From Candidatus Bathyarchaeota archaeon (lineage in GTDB: Archaea; Thermoproteota; Bathyarchaeia; TCS64), in NCBI GenBank assembly GCA_016934355.1, contig JAFGTA010000064.1:1-12753 (forward strand): DNA of 12,753 nucleotides, given 5' to 3'. The notes beneath the pieces are model-generated. The model ran no database searches and had not been told where the DNA came from. It saw nothing but the letters and a program-made list of their open reading frames with translations. This document shows, piece after piece, positions 5,809-12,753 of the stretch. The position numbers and the translations under genes are program-made. The number at the start of each line of letters is the position of its first letter. The stretch's first letter is position 1.

Positions 5809-6276
5809 ATGTCCTTTGATAGGAGGTCTCTGGTGGTAGGCGTCTGCGTTGGGATGATCCTCGTAGGCGTCGTCGGGCTGGTGAACGCCCGGTCTCTGCA
5901 CGGCAGGATCGACGGGCTGGAGGAGGCGGCCGCGGAGAGGGACTCCGTGATAGGTGAACTGGTTGACGACGTCGAGATGTTGGAGGGGGTTCTGGCGAGC
6001 AAGGACGCGGCGTTCGACCTGCTTGAGACCGAGCTTGAGGAGAGCAGGGTGAACGCCAGCGTCCTCGCGGTGAGGGTGGCGGCTCTGGAGTTGAATAACA
6101 CGGAGATGGCCGCCGAGATCAAGATTCTGGACGAAGCGATATGGATGATAGGCGACAAGGAAATGGAGACCCTCCTGCGTGAGTACACCAACGTCTCGTT
6201 GGCGTACGAAGGCCTCCAGAGGGAGTACGACGAACTGCTGTCCGAGTACAACAAGCTACTGAATCAGGTTCCGTGA
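5809..6276 (+). CDS. Membrane-anchored coiled-coil protein (hypothetical)
   Basis: The 155-residue protein begins MSFDRRSLVVGVCVGMILVG. A short basic N-terminus precedes one hydrophobic segment (about residues 8-27, LVVGVCVGMILVGVVGLVNA), which can act as an uncleaved signal anchor. The remainder (about 32-150) is a highly charged heptad-like coiled coil rich in Leu, Glu, Asp and Ala (LEEAAAERDSVIGELVDD through LQREYDELLSEYNKLLNQ). It probably projects from the cytoplasmic membrane as an elongated oligomer, with the face depending on topology. The frame is open further upstream to a TTG at 5713, but that extension looks non-coding, so ATG 5809 is preferred; CTTTTTC about 25-30 bases upstream could be a weak promoter. 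No catalytic motif is present and no family is recognised. Confidence 0.65.
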   Translation: MSFDRRSLVVGVCVGMILVGVVGLVNARSLHGRIDGLEEAAAERDSVIGELVDDVEMLEGVLASKDAAFDLLETELEESRVNASVLAVRVAALELNNTEMAAEIKILDEAIWMIGDKEMETLLREYTNVSLAYEGLQREYDELLSEYNKLLNQVP

Positions 6277-6321
6277 AAGCTTTGTTAACTTCGTGTGGCG
6301 TGCCTCTGTAGGATCGTGTTG

Positions 6322-6426
6322 ATGGCGTATATGGGGGAGAGAGGTCTGACTATGACCCTCGTTGAGCGGAGTAAGATGGTAATATTAAGATTCAAGCAAC
6401 AGGTATACGATGCTCTATTAATCTAA
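6322..6426 (+). pseudogene. 34-codon open frame spanning the composition break (possible truncated gene)
   Basis: The frame begins MAYMGERGLTMTLVERSKMV in GC-rich sequence and ends RFKQQVYDALLI in AT-rich sequence. A composition change inside one frame is what insertion into a host gene would leave, but the piece is too short to assign a family and may be chance. Confidence 0.2.
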
Positions 6427-6479
6427 TTTACTTTGAGAGCTTCGAGTACAGATTATTCCATCTATAATCCATTTATTAA

Positions 6480-6498
6480 ATGAGTGTAGTAAACTCAT
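6480..6498. repeat. Short inverted repeat upstream of the helicase gene
   Basis: ATGAGT (6480-6485), a seven-base spacer, and ACTCAT (6493-6498). It is a possible operator or hairpin; no repeat of it is seen elsewhere in the window. Confidence 0.25.
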
Positions 6499-6625
6499 CA
6501 GTATGATTCAAAGGCAGTACTACCCTAAAATTCTGAGACCACCTTCGCCACACTGTATGCATGTGAGCGAATTAAGCTACCTTTGAAGGGAATATTGTTG
6601 ATGGGATACTAAAAAGGCTTGAAAA

Positions 6626-9205
6626 ATGGAGTTAATCGATAATATAATTGATATATTATTCTTTGGAGGAAGAAAAAAGTACTCTAAAGAAGTTAATAAA
6701 AAACGAGTTGAGATTCTTCAAGCATATTCTGACTTATCTGATTTAACAAATAATGACGATTATTTTACTAAGAAATCTTTTGATGAGTGGTTGAAAAAGT
6801 GGAAGCATCTTTCGAATCTTACGAAATCTCACTTTAAACATAGAGGCAAGATCAAAGTTGACCTAGTCCAAGAACTCAACTTGTTGTATAATGGGATTCA
6901 TAATCCTGAATTTCTGGAAAAAAGAAATAACGAATACATCGAGCAGGAATTATTTAGATATAAAGAATATTTTGATTCAATAGAAACATTTCCTCTCACT
7001 GAGAGACAGAGAGAAGCAATCATCATTGATGAACATAGGAATCTAGTCATAGCCGGCGCAGGAACAGGGAAAACAAGCACCTTAATCGGAAAAATAGGGT
7101 ATATGCTGAAAAAAGGAAATATCAAACCAGAAGAGATTCTGCTACTCTCCTTTGGTAGAGACCCTAAAAATGAAATGGTTGAACGCCTCCAGGAACGATT
7201 CGGATTAACACTTGACGTGAATACTTTCCACGGTTTGGGAATGAAGATTATTGCCGAAGCCCATGATGAAAAACCCAGTGTGACAAAGCTGTCAACAGAT
7301 AATATTAGACTCCAAAAATTCATCGGAGAAATAATAAAGTCGAAGCAACAAGAAAAAAATTTCATTCAAAGCCTAAACAGGTTCTTCCTAGCTCAAACAG
7401 AATATAAAAGCCTCTGGGAATTCAAAACTCTAGGAGAATACCACTCTCATCTGCGAGAAAAAAATATTAGGAGCCTCAAAGGAGACCTCGTAAAGAGTTA
7501 CGAAGAACTAGAGATCGCCAATTATCTCTACATAAATGGAATCATCTACGAGTACGAACAAAAGTATGAGTTCCCCACCGCTAGTAAACTATATGGACAA
7601 TACACGCCCGACTTTTATCTGCCAGATTACGACATCTACATCGAACATTTCGGAATAGATAGAAGTGGAAATACTGCTCCGTGTGTACCAAGAGAAAGGT
7701 ACCTCAAAGAACTAGAATGGAAAAGAGATACTCACCTAAATTATGGTACGAGGCTCATCGAAACATATAGCTATGAACGTATGGAAGGTAATTTGCTGGA
7801 TAATCTTAATGGCAAACTAGAAACTGAAGGGGTAGAGTTCAAACCGATTCAGGATGAACAGTTATTAAGTCAGCTCAACCAGCTTGGATACGTACAGCCT
7901 ATAACTGGGCTCATCGCAACCTTCCTTACCCTATATAAATCAAGCAAAACAGATTTTGAAAGCCTTAGACAGAAAGCAGGTAATACTAAGAATCCTGAAA
8001 GATCAAGAGCATTCCTAACTATTTTTGGGTCAATTTACGGTGAATACGAGGACCATCTGTCAAAGAACAAGGAAATCGACTTTAACGACATGGTAAATAA
8101 AGCCACCGAATACCTAAGAACAGGTGTTTTCAAGACCAAGTACAAGTATATCTTGGTTGATGAGTTTCAAGATATATCTCAGAGTCGAAGCAGACTGCTG
8201 GTAGCGCTACTCGACCAAGACCCTGAATGTAAATTGTTCTGTGTTGGCGATGATTGGCAGAGCATTTACCGCTTTGCTGGAAGCGACCTTAATATTATGA
8301 CCCACTTCGAGGAATATTACGGCATATCTGAAACTATGTTCCTCGACGAGACATTCAGATTTAACGACCAGATATGCGCGTTCTCAACCAAATTTATTCT
8401 TAAGAACCCCAGACAGATATCGAAGCAGCTAAAAACACGTACACACGTGGACAGACCGGCAGTATCCGTACACCAAACAAACAAACCTACAGAGGAAATC
8501 AGTAACGTACTTTATGAACTCAATAAACTCGGAGGCTCAGTATTCATAATAGGAAGATATAGAAATCGTCTGGCTACCTCTTTCGACTATCCTAATCTAT
8601 CAATTAAGGTCCTTACAGCGCATAAATCAAAGGGAACGCAAGCCGATTACGTCATTATTAATGGTCTAGAATCAGGAAAGATGGGGTTTCCCTGTGAAAT
8701 TCAAGATGATACCGTTTTGGACCTGGTATTATCCAAACAAGAGGTATATCCCCATTCTGAAGAAAGAAGGCTGTTTTACGTAGCAGTAACAAGAGCAAAA
8801 AAGCATGTATATTTAATTGCAGACGAATTTAATCCATCTGTTTTCATCAAAGAGATTACCTCGGAAAACTACAATGTAAACTTTGATACAAAGGAACAAC
8901 AAAATATAGGGAAATGTCCCAGATGCCAAGGAGACATCTTACTTCGCTCAGGAAAATATGGAGATTTCTACTCTTGTAGTTATTATCCATATTGTACATA
9001 CCGGCCACCAAGATGCCCACAATGTAATTCAGGGTATATGTTCAATCAAGGCACAGAATATGTGTGTATCAAATGTGGCTATAAAGCCAAACCATGCCCG
9101 GAATGTAATGAAGGAGTACAAGTACTGAGACGTGGCCAGTATGGTGAATTCTATGGTTGCAGTAATTACCCTGAATGTACACACACTAGAGATATTTCTT
9201 CTTAG
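6626..9205 (+). CDS. UvrD/Rep-type SF1 DNA helicase with embedded nuclease-like segment and three C-terminal zinc ribbons
   Basis: The 859-residue protein carries all superfamily 1A motifs: Q-motif LTERQREAI (124-132), Walker A GAGTGKT (144-150), VDEFQDIS (511-518), GDDWQSIYRFAGSD (541-554), ETFRFN (575-580), TAHKSKGTQADYV (664-676) and EERRLFYVAVTRAK (712-725). Between motifs Ia and II (about 293-385) lies a segment shaped like a PD-(D/E)XK nuclease core: EIANYLYINGI (E296), YTPDFYLPDY (D329), IYIEHFG (E340), then EWKRDTHLNYGTRLIETYS. The C-terminus has three zinc ribbons: C764/C767/C784/C790, C797/C800/C814/C817 and C824/C827/C845/C851, the first and last of topoisomerase type. The order resembles helicase-IV-like proteins. 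It probably translocates on single-stranded DNA in repair or defence against foreign DNA. The gene is strikingly AT-rich (18 of 60 bases G+C in 6661-6720) compared with both flanks, suggesting transfer. It stands alone. Confidence 0.92.
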   Translation: MELIDNIIDILFFGGRKKYSKEVNKKRVEILQAYSDLSDLTNNDDYFTKKSFDEWLKKWKHLSNLTKSHFKHRGKIKVDLVQELNLLYNGIHNPEFLEKRNNEYIEQELFRYKEYFDSIETFPLTERQREAIIIDEHRNLVIAGAGTGKTSTLIGKIGYMLKKGNIKPEEILLLSFGRDPKNEMVERLQERFGLTLDVNTFHGLGMKIIAEAHDEKPSVTKLSTDNIRLQKFIGEIIKSKQQEKNFIQSLNRFFLAQTEYKSLWEFKTLGEYHSHLREKNIRSLKGDLVKSYEELEIANYLYINGIIYEYEQKYEFPTASKLYGQYTPDFYLPDYDIYIEHFGIDRSGNTAPCVPRERYLKELEWKRDTHLNYGTRLIETYSYERMEGNLLDNLNGKLETEGVEFKPIQDEQLLSQLNQLGYVQPITGLIATFLTLYKSSKTDFESLRQKAGNTKNPERSRAFLTIFGSIYGEYEDHLSKNKEIDFNDMVNKATEYLRTGVFKTKYKYILVDEFQDISQSRSRLLVALLDQDPECKLFCVGDDWQSIYRFAGSDLNIMTHFEEYYGISETMFLDETFRFNDQICAFSTKFILKNPRQISKQLKTRTHVDRPAVSVHQTNKPTEEISNVLYELNKLGGSVFIIGRYRNRLATSFDYPNLSIKVLTAHKSKGTQADYVIINGLESGKMGFPCEIQDDTVLDLVLSKQEVYPHSEERRLFYVAVTRAKKHVYLIADEFNPSVFIKEITSENYNVNFDTKEQQNIGKCPRCQGDILLRSGKYGDFYSCSYYPYCTYRPPRCPQCNSGYMFNQGTEYVCIKCGYKAKPCPECNEGVQVLRRGQYGEFYGCSNYPECTHTRDISS

Positions 9206-9298
9206 CCTGTTAGCAATACTCGACAAATTATATCGTAAGTTTATACACTTATACTACCAGCCTTTCACCTATTGATGACCTTCAATGAGCCCCCTCCC

Positions 9299-9320
9299 CA
9301 TGAAAAAACATTTTTTCATG
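9299..9320. terminator. Perfect palindrome between the helicase and aIF1A genes (terminator or operator)
   Basis: CATGAAAAAA (9299-9308), CA, TTTTTTCATG (9311-9320) are perfect 10-bp arms with a two-base centre. The T6 in the right arm could end the helicase transcript. A protein-binding role upstream of aIF1A is equally possible. Confidence 0.45.
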
Positions 9321-9327
9321 TGAACCC

Positions 9328-9344
9328 GCTCCTTTAAAAGGAGC
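9328..9344 (+). promoter_or_regulatory. Palindromic promoter element of the aIF1A gene
   Basis: GCTCCTTT (9328-9335), A, AAAGGAGC (9337-9344) form a perfect 8-bp dyad whose centre, TTTAAAA, is the likely TATA box. It predicts initiation near 9363, 13 bases before the TTG at 9376. Confidence 0.5.
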
Positions 9345-9375
9345 CGAGACCTATACAGGGTGGATTGGTATCAAC

Positions 9376-9690
9376 TTGGGTAAGAGGCTAGTAAAGAACG
9401 AGGGAGACCTCCGCAAGGGTATGATGTACCCCAACAAGAACGACATACTCGGTATCGTGACGAAGAACCTCGGCCAGACACGGATGAACGTCAAGTGTCA
9501 GGACGGCGCGAACCGCATGTGCCGGGTAAGAGGCAAGATGAAGAAACGTAGATGGGTGCGGGAGGGAGACGTCGTCCTCGTGAGCCCCTGGGACTTCCAG
9601 GCGGATGAGAAAGGCGACATCATATTCCGGTACACCAGCAACCAGGCGTACTGGCTGAGAGAGCACAACTACCTCAAAATAGACGCCTAG
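9376..9690 (+). CDS. eif1A: Translation initiation factor 1A (aIF1A, eIF1A homologue)
   Basis: The 104-residue protein matches aIF1A along its whole length. A short basic N-terminal tail is followed by the S1-type OB fold (about 24-90): ILGIVTKNLGQTRMNVKC, DGANRMCRVRGKMKKRRWVREGD, VVLVSPWDFQ, KGDIIFRY. The C-terminal helix TSNQAYWLREHNYL closes the fold. The factor binds the A site of the small ribosomal subunit, helping initiator tRNA and mRNA placement and subunit joining together with aIF1 and aIF2. Length is normal for the archaeal protein; the long acidic tail of eukaryotic eIF1A is absent, as expected. TTG at 9376 is the start that gives the usual N-terminus; there is only a weak GGTGG site (about 9359-9363) upstream. 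The gene stands alone between the AT-rich helicase and a structured intergenic region. It identifies the DNA as archaeal. Confidence 0.95.
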   Translation: MGKRLVKNEGDLRKGMMYPNKNDILGIVTKNLGQTRMNVKCQDGANRMCRVRGKMKKRRWVREGDVVLVSPWDFQADEKGDIIFRYTSNQAYWLREHNYLKIDA

Positions 9691-9779
9691 TCACCCCGTT
9701 TGGGTAACCATTAAAGGCTTCACACGTCACTGCGATAACATATTACCTGATTATAATTGAGTTCTCATCGACGCATTAT

Positions 9780-9880
9780 GGGTGACGCCAAGTATACGTG
9801 GTCAAGAAGCCCAGCGTGTACACCCTTGCCCACGGAGTAGAAGCCCCAAAGGAGACCCTCCGAGGAAATAATTTTTTTTT
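9780..9880 (+). ncRNA. Candidate structured small RNA or leader ending in a T9 tract
   Basis: An A/T-rich box (GATTATAATTG, about 9749-9759) is followed about 25 bases later by GGGTG. The strongest element is a hairpin whose arms GTATACGTGG (9792-9801) and CCA-G-CGTGTAC (9811-9821) give ten pairs, with one G-U and one bulge, around a nine-base loop. A second small hairpin GGAG-ACC-CTCC (9851-9861) lies before nine Ts (9872-9880), a good archaeal terminator. It sits between aIF1A and the leuA-type gene, so it could be an independent RNA or a regulatory leader. An overlapping 51-codon GTG frame (9798-9953) reads through the T tract and is considered less likely. Confidence 0.3.
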
Positions 9881-9982
9881 GCAAGATTCCGTACCACAGG
9901 GACGCAAACCCGAGCCAAGACGCCTAAAAATAACGCTTATTTCCGGTAACTAGGAACCTGCACCAAGAAACGAGACGCTAAA

Positions 9983-10020
9983 CTTAAATCCCGTCAACAG
10001 ACGGTAAACGTTACGTGAGG
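9983..10020 (+). promoter_or_regulatory. TATA box and Shine-Dalgarno of the leuA-leuC-type operon
   Basis: CTTAAATC (9983-9990) predicts initiation near 10012. GTGAGG (10015-10020) then lies four bases before ATG 10025. Both signals point to ATG 10025 as the intended start, although it is out of frame with the enzyme. Confidence 0.5.
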
Positions 10021-10024
10021 AAAC

Positions 10025-11540
10025 ATGGGGTATCATTTTATTAGATAACCACCCAGAGACACGCTTCCTAGACACCACCCTCCGCGACGGAGAACAGACC
10101 CCCGGAATAAGCCTGACCCCAGCCAAGAAACTAAGGATAGCGAGGGCTCTCGACGCCCTCGGCGTCAAGGTAATCGAAGCAGGCTTCGCCGCGGTCTCCC
10201 CCGGAGAACAGGAAGCAGTAAAACAGATCAGCCGCGCAGGGCTCAACGCAGAGATATGCAGCGCCACACGGAGCGTCACAAGCGACATCGACACCGCCAT
10301 AGACGCAGGCGCAGACAGCGTCAACATCATCATACCCACCAGCCGACTCCACATCACCAAGAAACTAGGCAAGACACCCGAAGAGATGCTCGAAGTAACC
10401 ACCAGCGTCGTCCAACACGCCAAGGACAGAGGTGCCACAGCCGAGGTCAGCCTCGAAGACGGCAGCAGAACCCAGCTACCATACCTGAAACAGGTCATCT
10501 GCAGAGCCATCGATGCAGGAGCCGACCGCGTCACACCCTGCGACACCGTCGGCACACTCACCCCCGAGAAAAGCCACGAATGGTACAGCGACCTCCGCCG
10601 CGAGTTCCCCGGCATAACCCTCGGCGTCCACACCCACAACGACTTCGGCCTAGCCACCGCCACAACGTTGGCTGCCGTCGCGGCGGGGGCCACCCACATT
10701 CACGCCACCGTGAACGGCCTCGGCGAAAGAGCGGGCAACACGAGCCTCGAAGAAACAGCCGTAGCCCTCAAGCTACTATACGGTATCGACACCGGCCTAA
10801 ACCTCGAGAAGATCACGGAGACAAGCATGCTCGTCAGCCGCGTTACAGGCGTACACGTACAGCCCAACAAGGCAATCGTAGGCGAAAACGCGTTCACCCA
10901 CGAGTCAGGCATCCACACCCACGCAATACTACGAGACCCCAACACCTACGAACGCATCGACCCCAGGCTCGTGGGCGCGGCACGCCGCATAGTGTCAGGT
11001 AAACACGCAGGCAGCACCGGCCTCAGCATGAGCCTCGAAGAGATGGGGCTAAAACCCGGCAAAGACCAGTTCGACCTCATCTACCAGCGCGTCAAGGCGC
11101 TCGGCGACCAGGGCAACACTCTGAGCGACACCGACCTCCACGCCGTAGCCGCCGAGGTCATGAACCTCGAACCCGAGAAAAGCTACGAGCTCGAGGAATT
11201 CATAGTCACCACCGGCAACAAGATAACCCCCACCGCCAGCGTCAAGATGAGGCGAAACGGAGAACACATGATAGAGGCAGCAACCGGAAACGGCCCAGTC
11301 GACGCAACCCTCAACGCCCTCGTCAAAGCCGTCAAACCCGACCAGACAATCAACCTGGAGGTCTACCACGTCGAAGCCATCACCGGCGGCACGGACGCCG
11401 TAGTCAACGTCGAGGTAAGGCTCAGGCAGGGCGACAAGGTCGTTACAAGCCGAGGCGTAGACGAGGACATCGTCATGGCCAGCGTAGACGCCTACCTAAA
11501 GGGAGTCAACCTATACCACAGCATGAGGAAACAGCGATGA
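10025..11540 (+). CDS. leuA: 2-isopropylmalate / citramalate synthase family protein, frameshifted at its start
   Basis: From about 10044 to 11540 one frame encodes about 498 residues of an LeuA/CimA/homocitrate-synthase-type acyl transferase. It has RFLDTTLRDGEQTPG (metal and substrate site), GVHTHNDFGLATA (zinc-binding histidines, about 10626-10664), NGLGERAGN (about 10713-10739) and a C-terminal allosteric domain (about the last 120 residues, TGGTDAVVNVEVRLRQGDK). The reaction is condensation of acetyl-CoA with 2-oxoisovalerate, or with pyruvate for citramalate; sequence alone does not decide. No ATG, GTG or TTG exists in this frame between the upstream stop near 10008 and 10386, which is far inside the domain. 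ATG 10025, with TATA box and Shine-Dalgarno, is in the preceding frame and meets TAA after seven codons; reading GGG for GGGG at 10027-10030 would restore MGIILLDNHPETRFLD. The gene overlaps the downstream isomerase gene by ATGA. Confidence 0.85.
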
Positions 11541-12753
11541 GCACCACATCAGAGAAGATACTCGCCAGAGCCAGCGGACAGGAAACCGCCAAGGCAGGCG
11601 AAATAGTCAAGGCACGGGTCGACACCGCCATGATGCCAGACGTCACAAGCGTCCTGGCAATCGAGGCCATGAGGAAGATGGGGGCAGCCCATGTTTGGGA
11701 CCCCGACAGGGTCGTCATCGTACTCGACCACGTCGCGCCGCCCAGCAGCGTCAACAGCGCTCGCGTTCACAGCGTCATCCGCGCCTTCGCCAGGGAACAA
11801 GGAATACCCAACTTCTACGACGTCGAGAGCGGCGTCTGCCACCAGGTCCTACCCGAGCACGGACACGTCCGCCCCGGCGAGGTCGTCATCGGGGCCGACA
11901 GCCACACCTGCACCCACGGAGCCTTCGGGGCCTTCGCCACAGGCGTCGGCAGCACCGACATGGGCGCGGTGCTCGCCAGAGGCAAGACGTGGCTCAGGGT
12001 ACCCGAGACAATCAAGGTAGACATAAACGGCGGCCTCGGCAGACACGTCCACGCCAAGGACGTGGTGCTACGCGTCGCCAAGGCGATCGGCGTCAGCGGA
12101 GCCACATACATGGCACTCGAGTACACCGGAGGCACCGTAGACGACCTAACTGTCTCGGGACGCATGACCCTGTGCAACATGGCCATCGAGATGGGGGCGA
12201 AGACGGGCATCGTAGAGCCCGACACTAAGACCCTCGACTGGCTCAGGAAGAGGACAGACGCCGAGCTGAACCCCGTGCACAGCGACCCCGACGCCCGCTA
12301 TAGAAGCGTGGTCGACATCGACGTCACAGGCATGGAGCCGCAGGTCGCGTGCCCCCACAACGTCGACAACGTCAAATCAGTCACCGAGCTCGGGCACGTA
12401 GAGATCAACCAGGCCTTCATCGGCAGCTGCACCAACGGCCGCCTCGAAGACCTCCTGCAGGCCCACGGCGTACTCAGGGGCAGACAAGTCCACAGAGACG
12501 TCCGCCTCCTGGTAGTACCCGCGTCGAGAAGCGTCCTCAGGGCGGCCCTCGCCGAAGGCATCATAGCCGATTTGGTCGACGCGGGCGCCACCGTCAGCAA
12601 CCCGAGCTGCGCCGCCTGCTTCGGAGGCCACATCGGCCTCCTCGGCCCGGGCGAACATGGCATCGCCACAAGCAACCGCAACTTCAGGGGCCGGCAGGGC
12701 AGCCCCGAGGCGGAGGTGTACCTGAGCAGCGCGGAGGTCGCCGCGGCTTCAGC
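11537..12753 (+). CDS. leuC: Aconitase-family isomerase large subunit (3-isopropylmalate/homoaconitate dehydratase; 3' end outside window)
   Basis: The 405 visible codons start MSTTSEKILARASG at an ATG overlapping the leuA-type stop (ATGA). The protein is of LeuC/homoaconitase type, the large [4Fe-4S] subunit that pairs with a separate small swivel subunit (LeuD type). Seen in order are VLDHVAPPSS, VIGADSHTCTHGAFGAFATGVGSTD, IGSCTNGR with cluster cysteine C298, and NPSCAACFGGHIG with C358 and C361. All three cluster ligands are present. VYLSSAEVAAAS at the window edge is near the normal C-terminus, so only a short piece should be missing. It interconverts 2- and 3-isopropylmalate, or handles citramalate or homocitrate, depending on the small subunit, which is expected just downstream. 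The overlap implies translational coupling with the synthase. Confidence 0.92.
   Translation, partial: MSTTSEKILARASGQETAKAGEIVKARVDTAMMPDVTSVLAIEAMRKMGAAHVWDPDRVVIVLDHVAPPSSVNSARVHSVIRAFAREQGIPNFYDVESGVCHQVLPEHGHVRPGEVVIGADSHTCTHGAFGAFATGVGSTDMGAVLARGKTWLRVPETIKVDINGGLGRHVHAKDVVLRVAKAIGVSGATYMALEYTGGTVDDLTVSGRMTLCNMAIEMGAKTGIVEPDTKTLDWLRKRTDAELNPVHSDPDARYRSVVDIDVTGMEPQVACPHNVDNVKSVTELGHVEINQAFIGSCTNGRLEDLLQAHGVLRGRQVHRDVRLLVVPASRSVLRAALAEGIIADLVDAGATVSNPSCAACFGGHIGLLGPGEHGIATSNRNFRGRQGSPEAEVYLSSAEVAAAS

Larger units (their letters stand above)
6277..6625. other. Intergenic junction between GC-rich backbone and AT-rich helicase island
   Basis: The first 100 bases resemble the GC-rich backbone, with a 34-codon frame at 6322-6426. 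From about 6376 the composition drops abruptly to AT-rich and stays so through the helicase gene. A hairpin ATGAGT-7-ACTCAT lies at 6480-6498. GAATATTG at about 6590 could be the helicase TATA box. No tRNA, terminal repeat or integrase remnant is visible. Confidence 0.5.

Noticed and set aside
9798..9953. 51-codon GTG frame downstream of aIF1A
   Set aside because: It reads through the T9 tract, lacks a ribosome site and has no recognisable similarity; the RNA interpretation fits better, though not proven.
9950..10699. Long minus-strand open frame opposite the leuA-type gene
   Set aside because: It is antisense to a strongly conserved enzyme frame and its product has no recognisable domain; C-rich codon bias on the plus strand leaves such frames open.
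10256..11002. Plus-strand frame in a second phase within the leuA-type gene
   Set aside because: The product is a low-complexity run of His, Arg and Pro, as expected from an out-of-frame reading of this gene.
10386..11540. Starting the leuA-type gene at the first in-frame ATG (10386)
   Set aside because: It would remove LRDGEQTPG and other essential active-site sequence that is clearly encoded upstream in the same frame.
1..12753. tRNA genes, CRISPR arrays, insertion-sequence ends
   Set aside because: No T-loop GTTCRAAYC-type motif with cloverleaf partners, no regularly spaced repeats and no transposase or terminal inverted repeats were seen by eye.

Overview
This window is archaeal. The clearest marker is a complete aIF1A (archaeal/eukaryotic translation initiation factor 1A) gene at 9376-9690. 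Promoter layout agrees: TTTAAATA/TTAAAT-type boxes lie about 25-35 bases upstream of several starts, short or absent leaders are common, and GGTGA/GAGGTGA Shine-Dalgarno sites occur where leaders exist. Most of the window is GC-rich, and TAG is the commonest stop (7 of 10 complete genes). The exact lineage cannot be read from the sequence.

Left part (1-3608). A thiamine-diphosphate enzyme of the acetolactate synthase family (minus strand, 3' end cut by the window) is divergent from an M20 metallopeptidase (943-2151). The TPP gene has a perfect 9-bp inverted repeat just upstream of its start. A hairpin-rich spacer follows, then a three-gene cluster: a small PH-like protein (2528-2857), a 42-residue four-cysteine microprotein (2892-3020) and a YkgJ-type cysteine-cluster protein (3030-3431). 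Next is a decayed copy of the M20 C-terminus (3433-3557).

Middle (3609-6276). A serine beta-lactamase-family (S12) hydrolase ends at a T-rich terminator. It is followed by an ArsR-like winged-helix regulator whose promoter and start lie within or beside an inverted repeat, and by a membrane-anchored coiled-coil protein.

AT-rich island (about 6376-9290). One large gene encodes a UvrD/Rep-type superfamily 1 helicase with an apparent embedded PD-(D/E)XK-like nuclease segment and three C-terminal zinc ribbons. Its base composition is sharply different from both flanks, which suggests lateral acquisition.

Right part (9299-12753). Two perfect palindromes precede aIF1A. After aIF1A comes a candidate structured small RNA or leader ending in nine Ts, then a leuA-leuC-type operon: a 2-isopropylmalate/citramalate synthase-family gene overlapping by 4 bases an aconitase-family isomerase large subunit that runs off the window. 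The leuA-type gene has no ATG, GTG or TTG in its own frame upstream of the conserved domain. A well-placed ATG lies one frame off, so it is frameshifted at its very start, recoded, or affected by a sequence error.

Functionally, the right end is branched-chain amino-acid (or citramalate) synthesis, and the TPP enzyme at the left end could belong to related chemistry. The rest appears to be a patchwork of peptide/amide hydrolases, small metal-binding proteins and a probably acquired DNA-processing gene.
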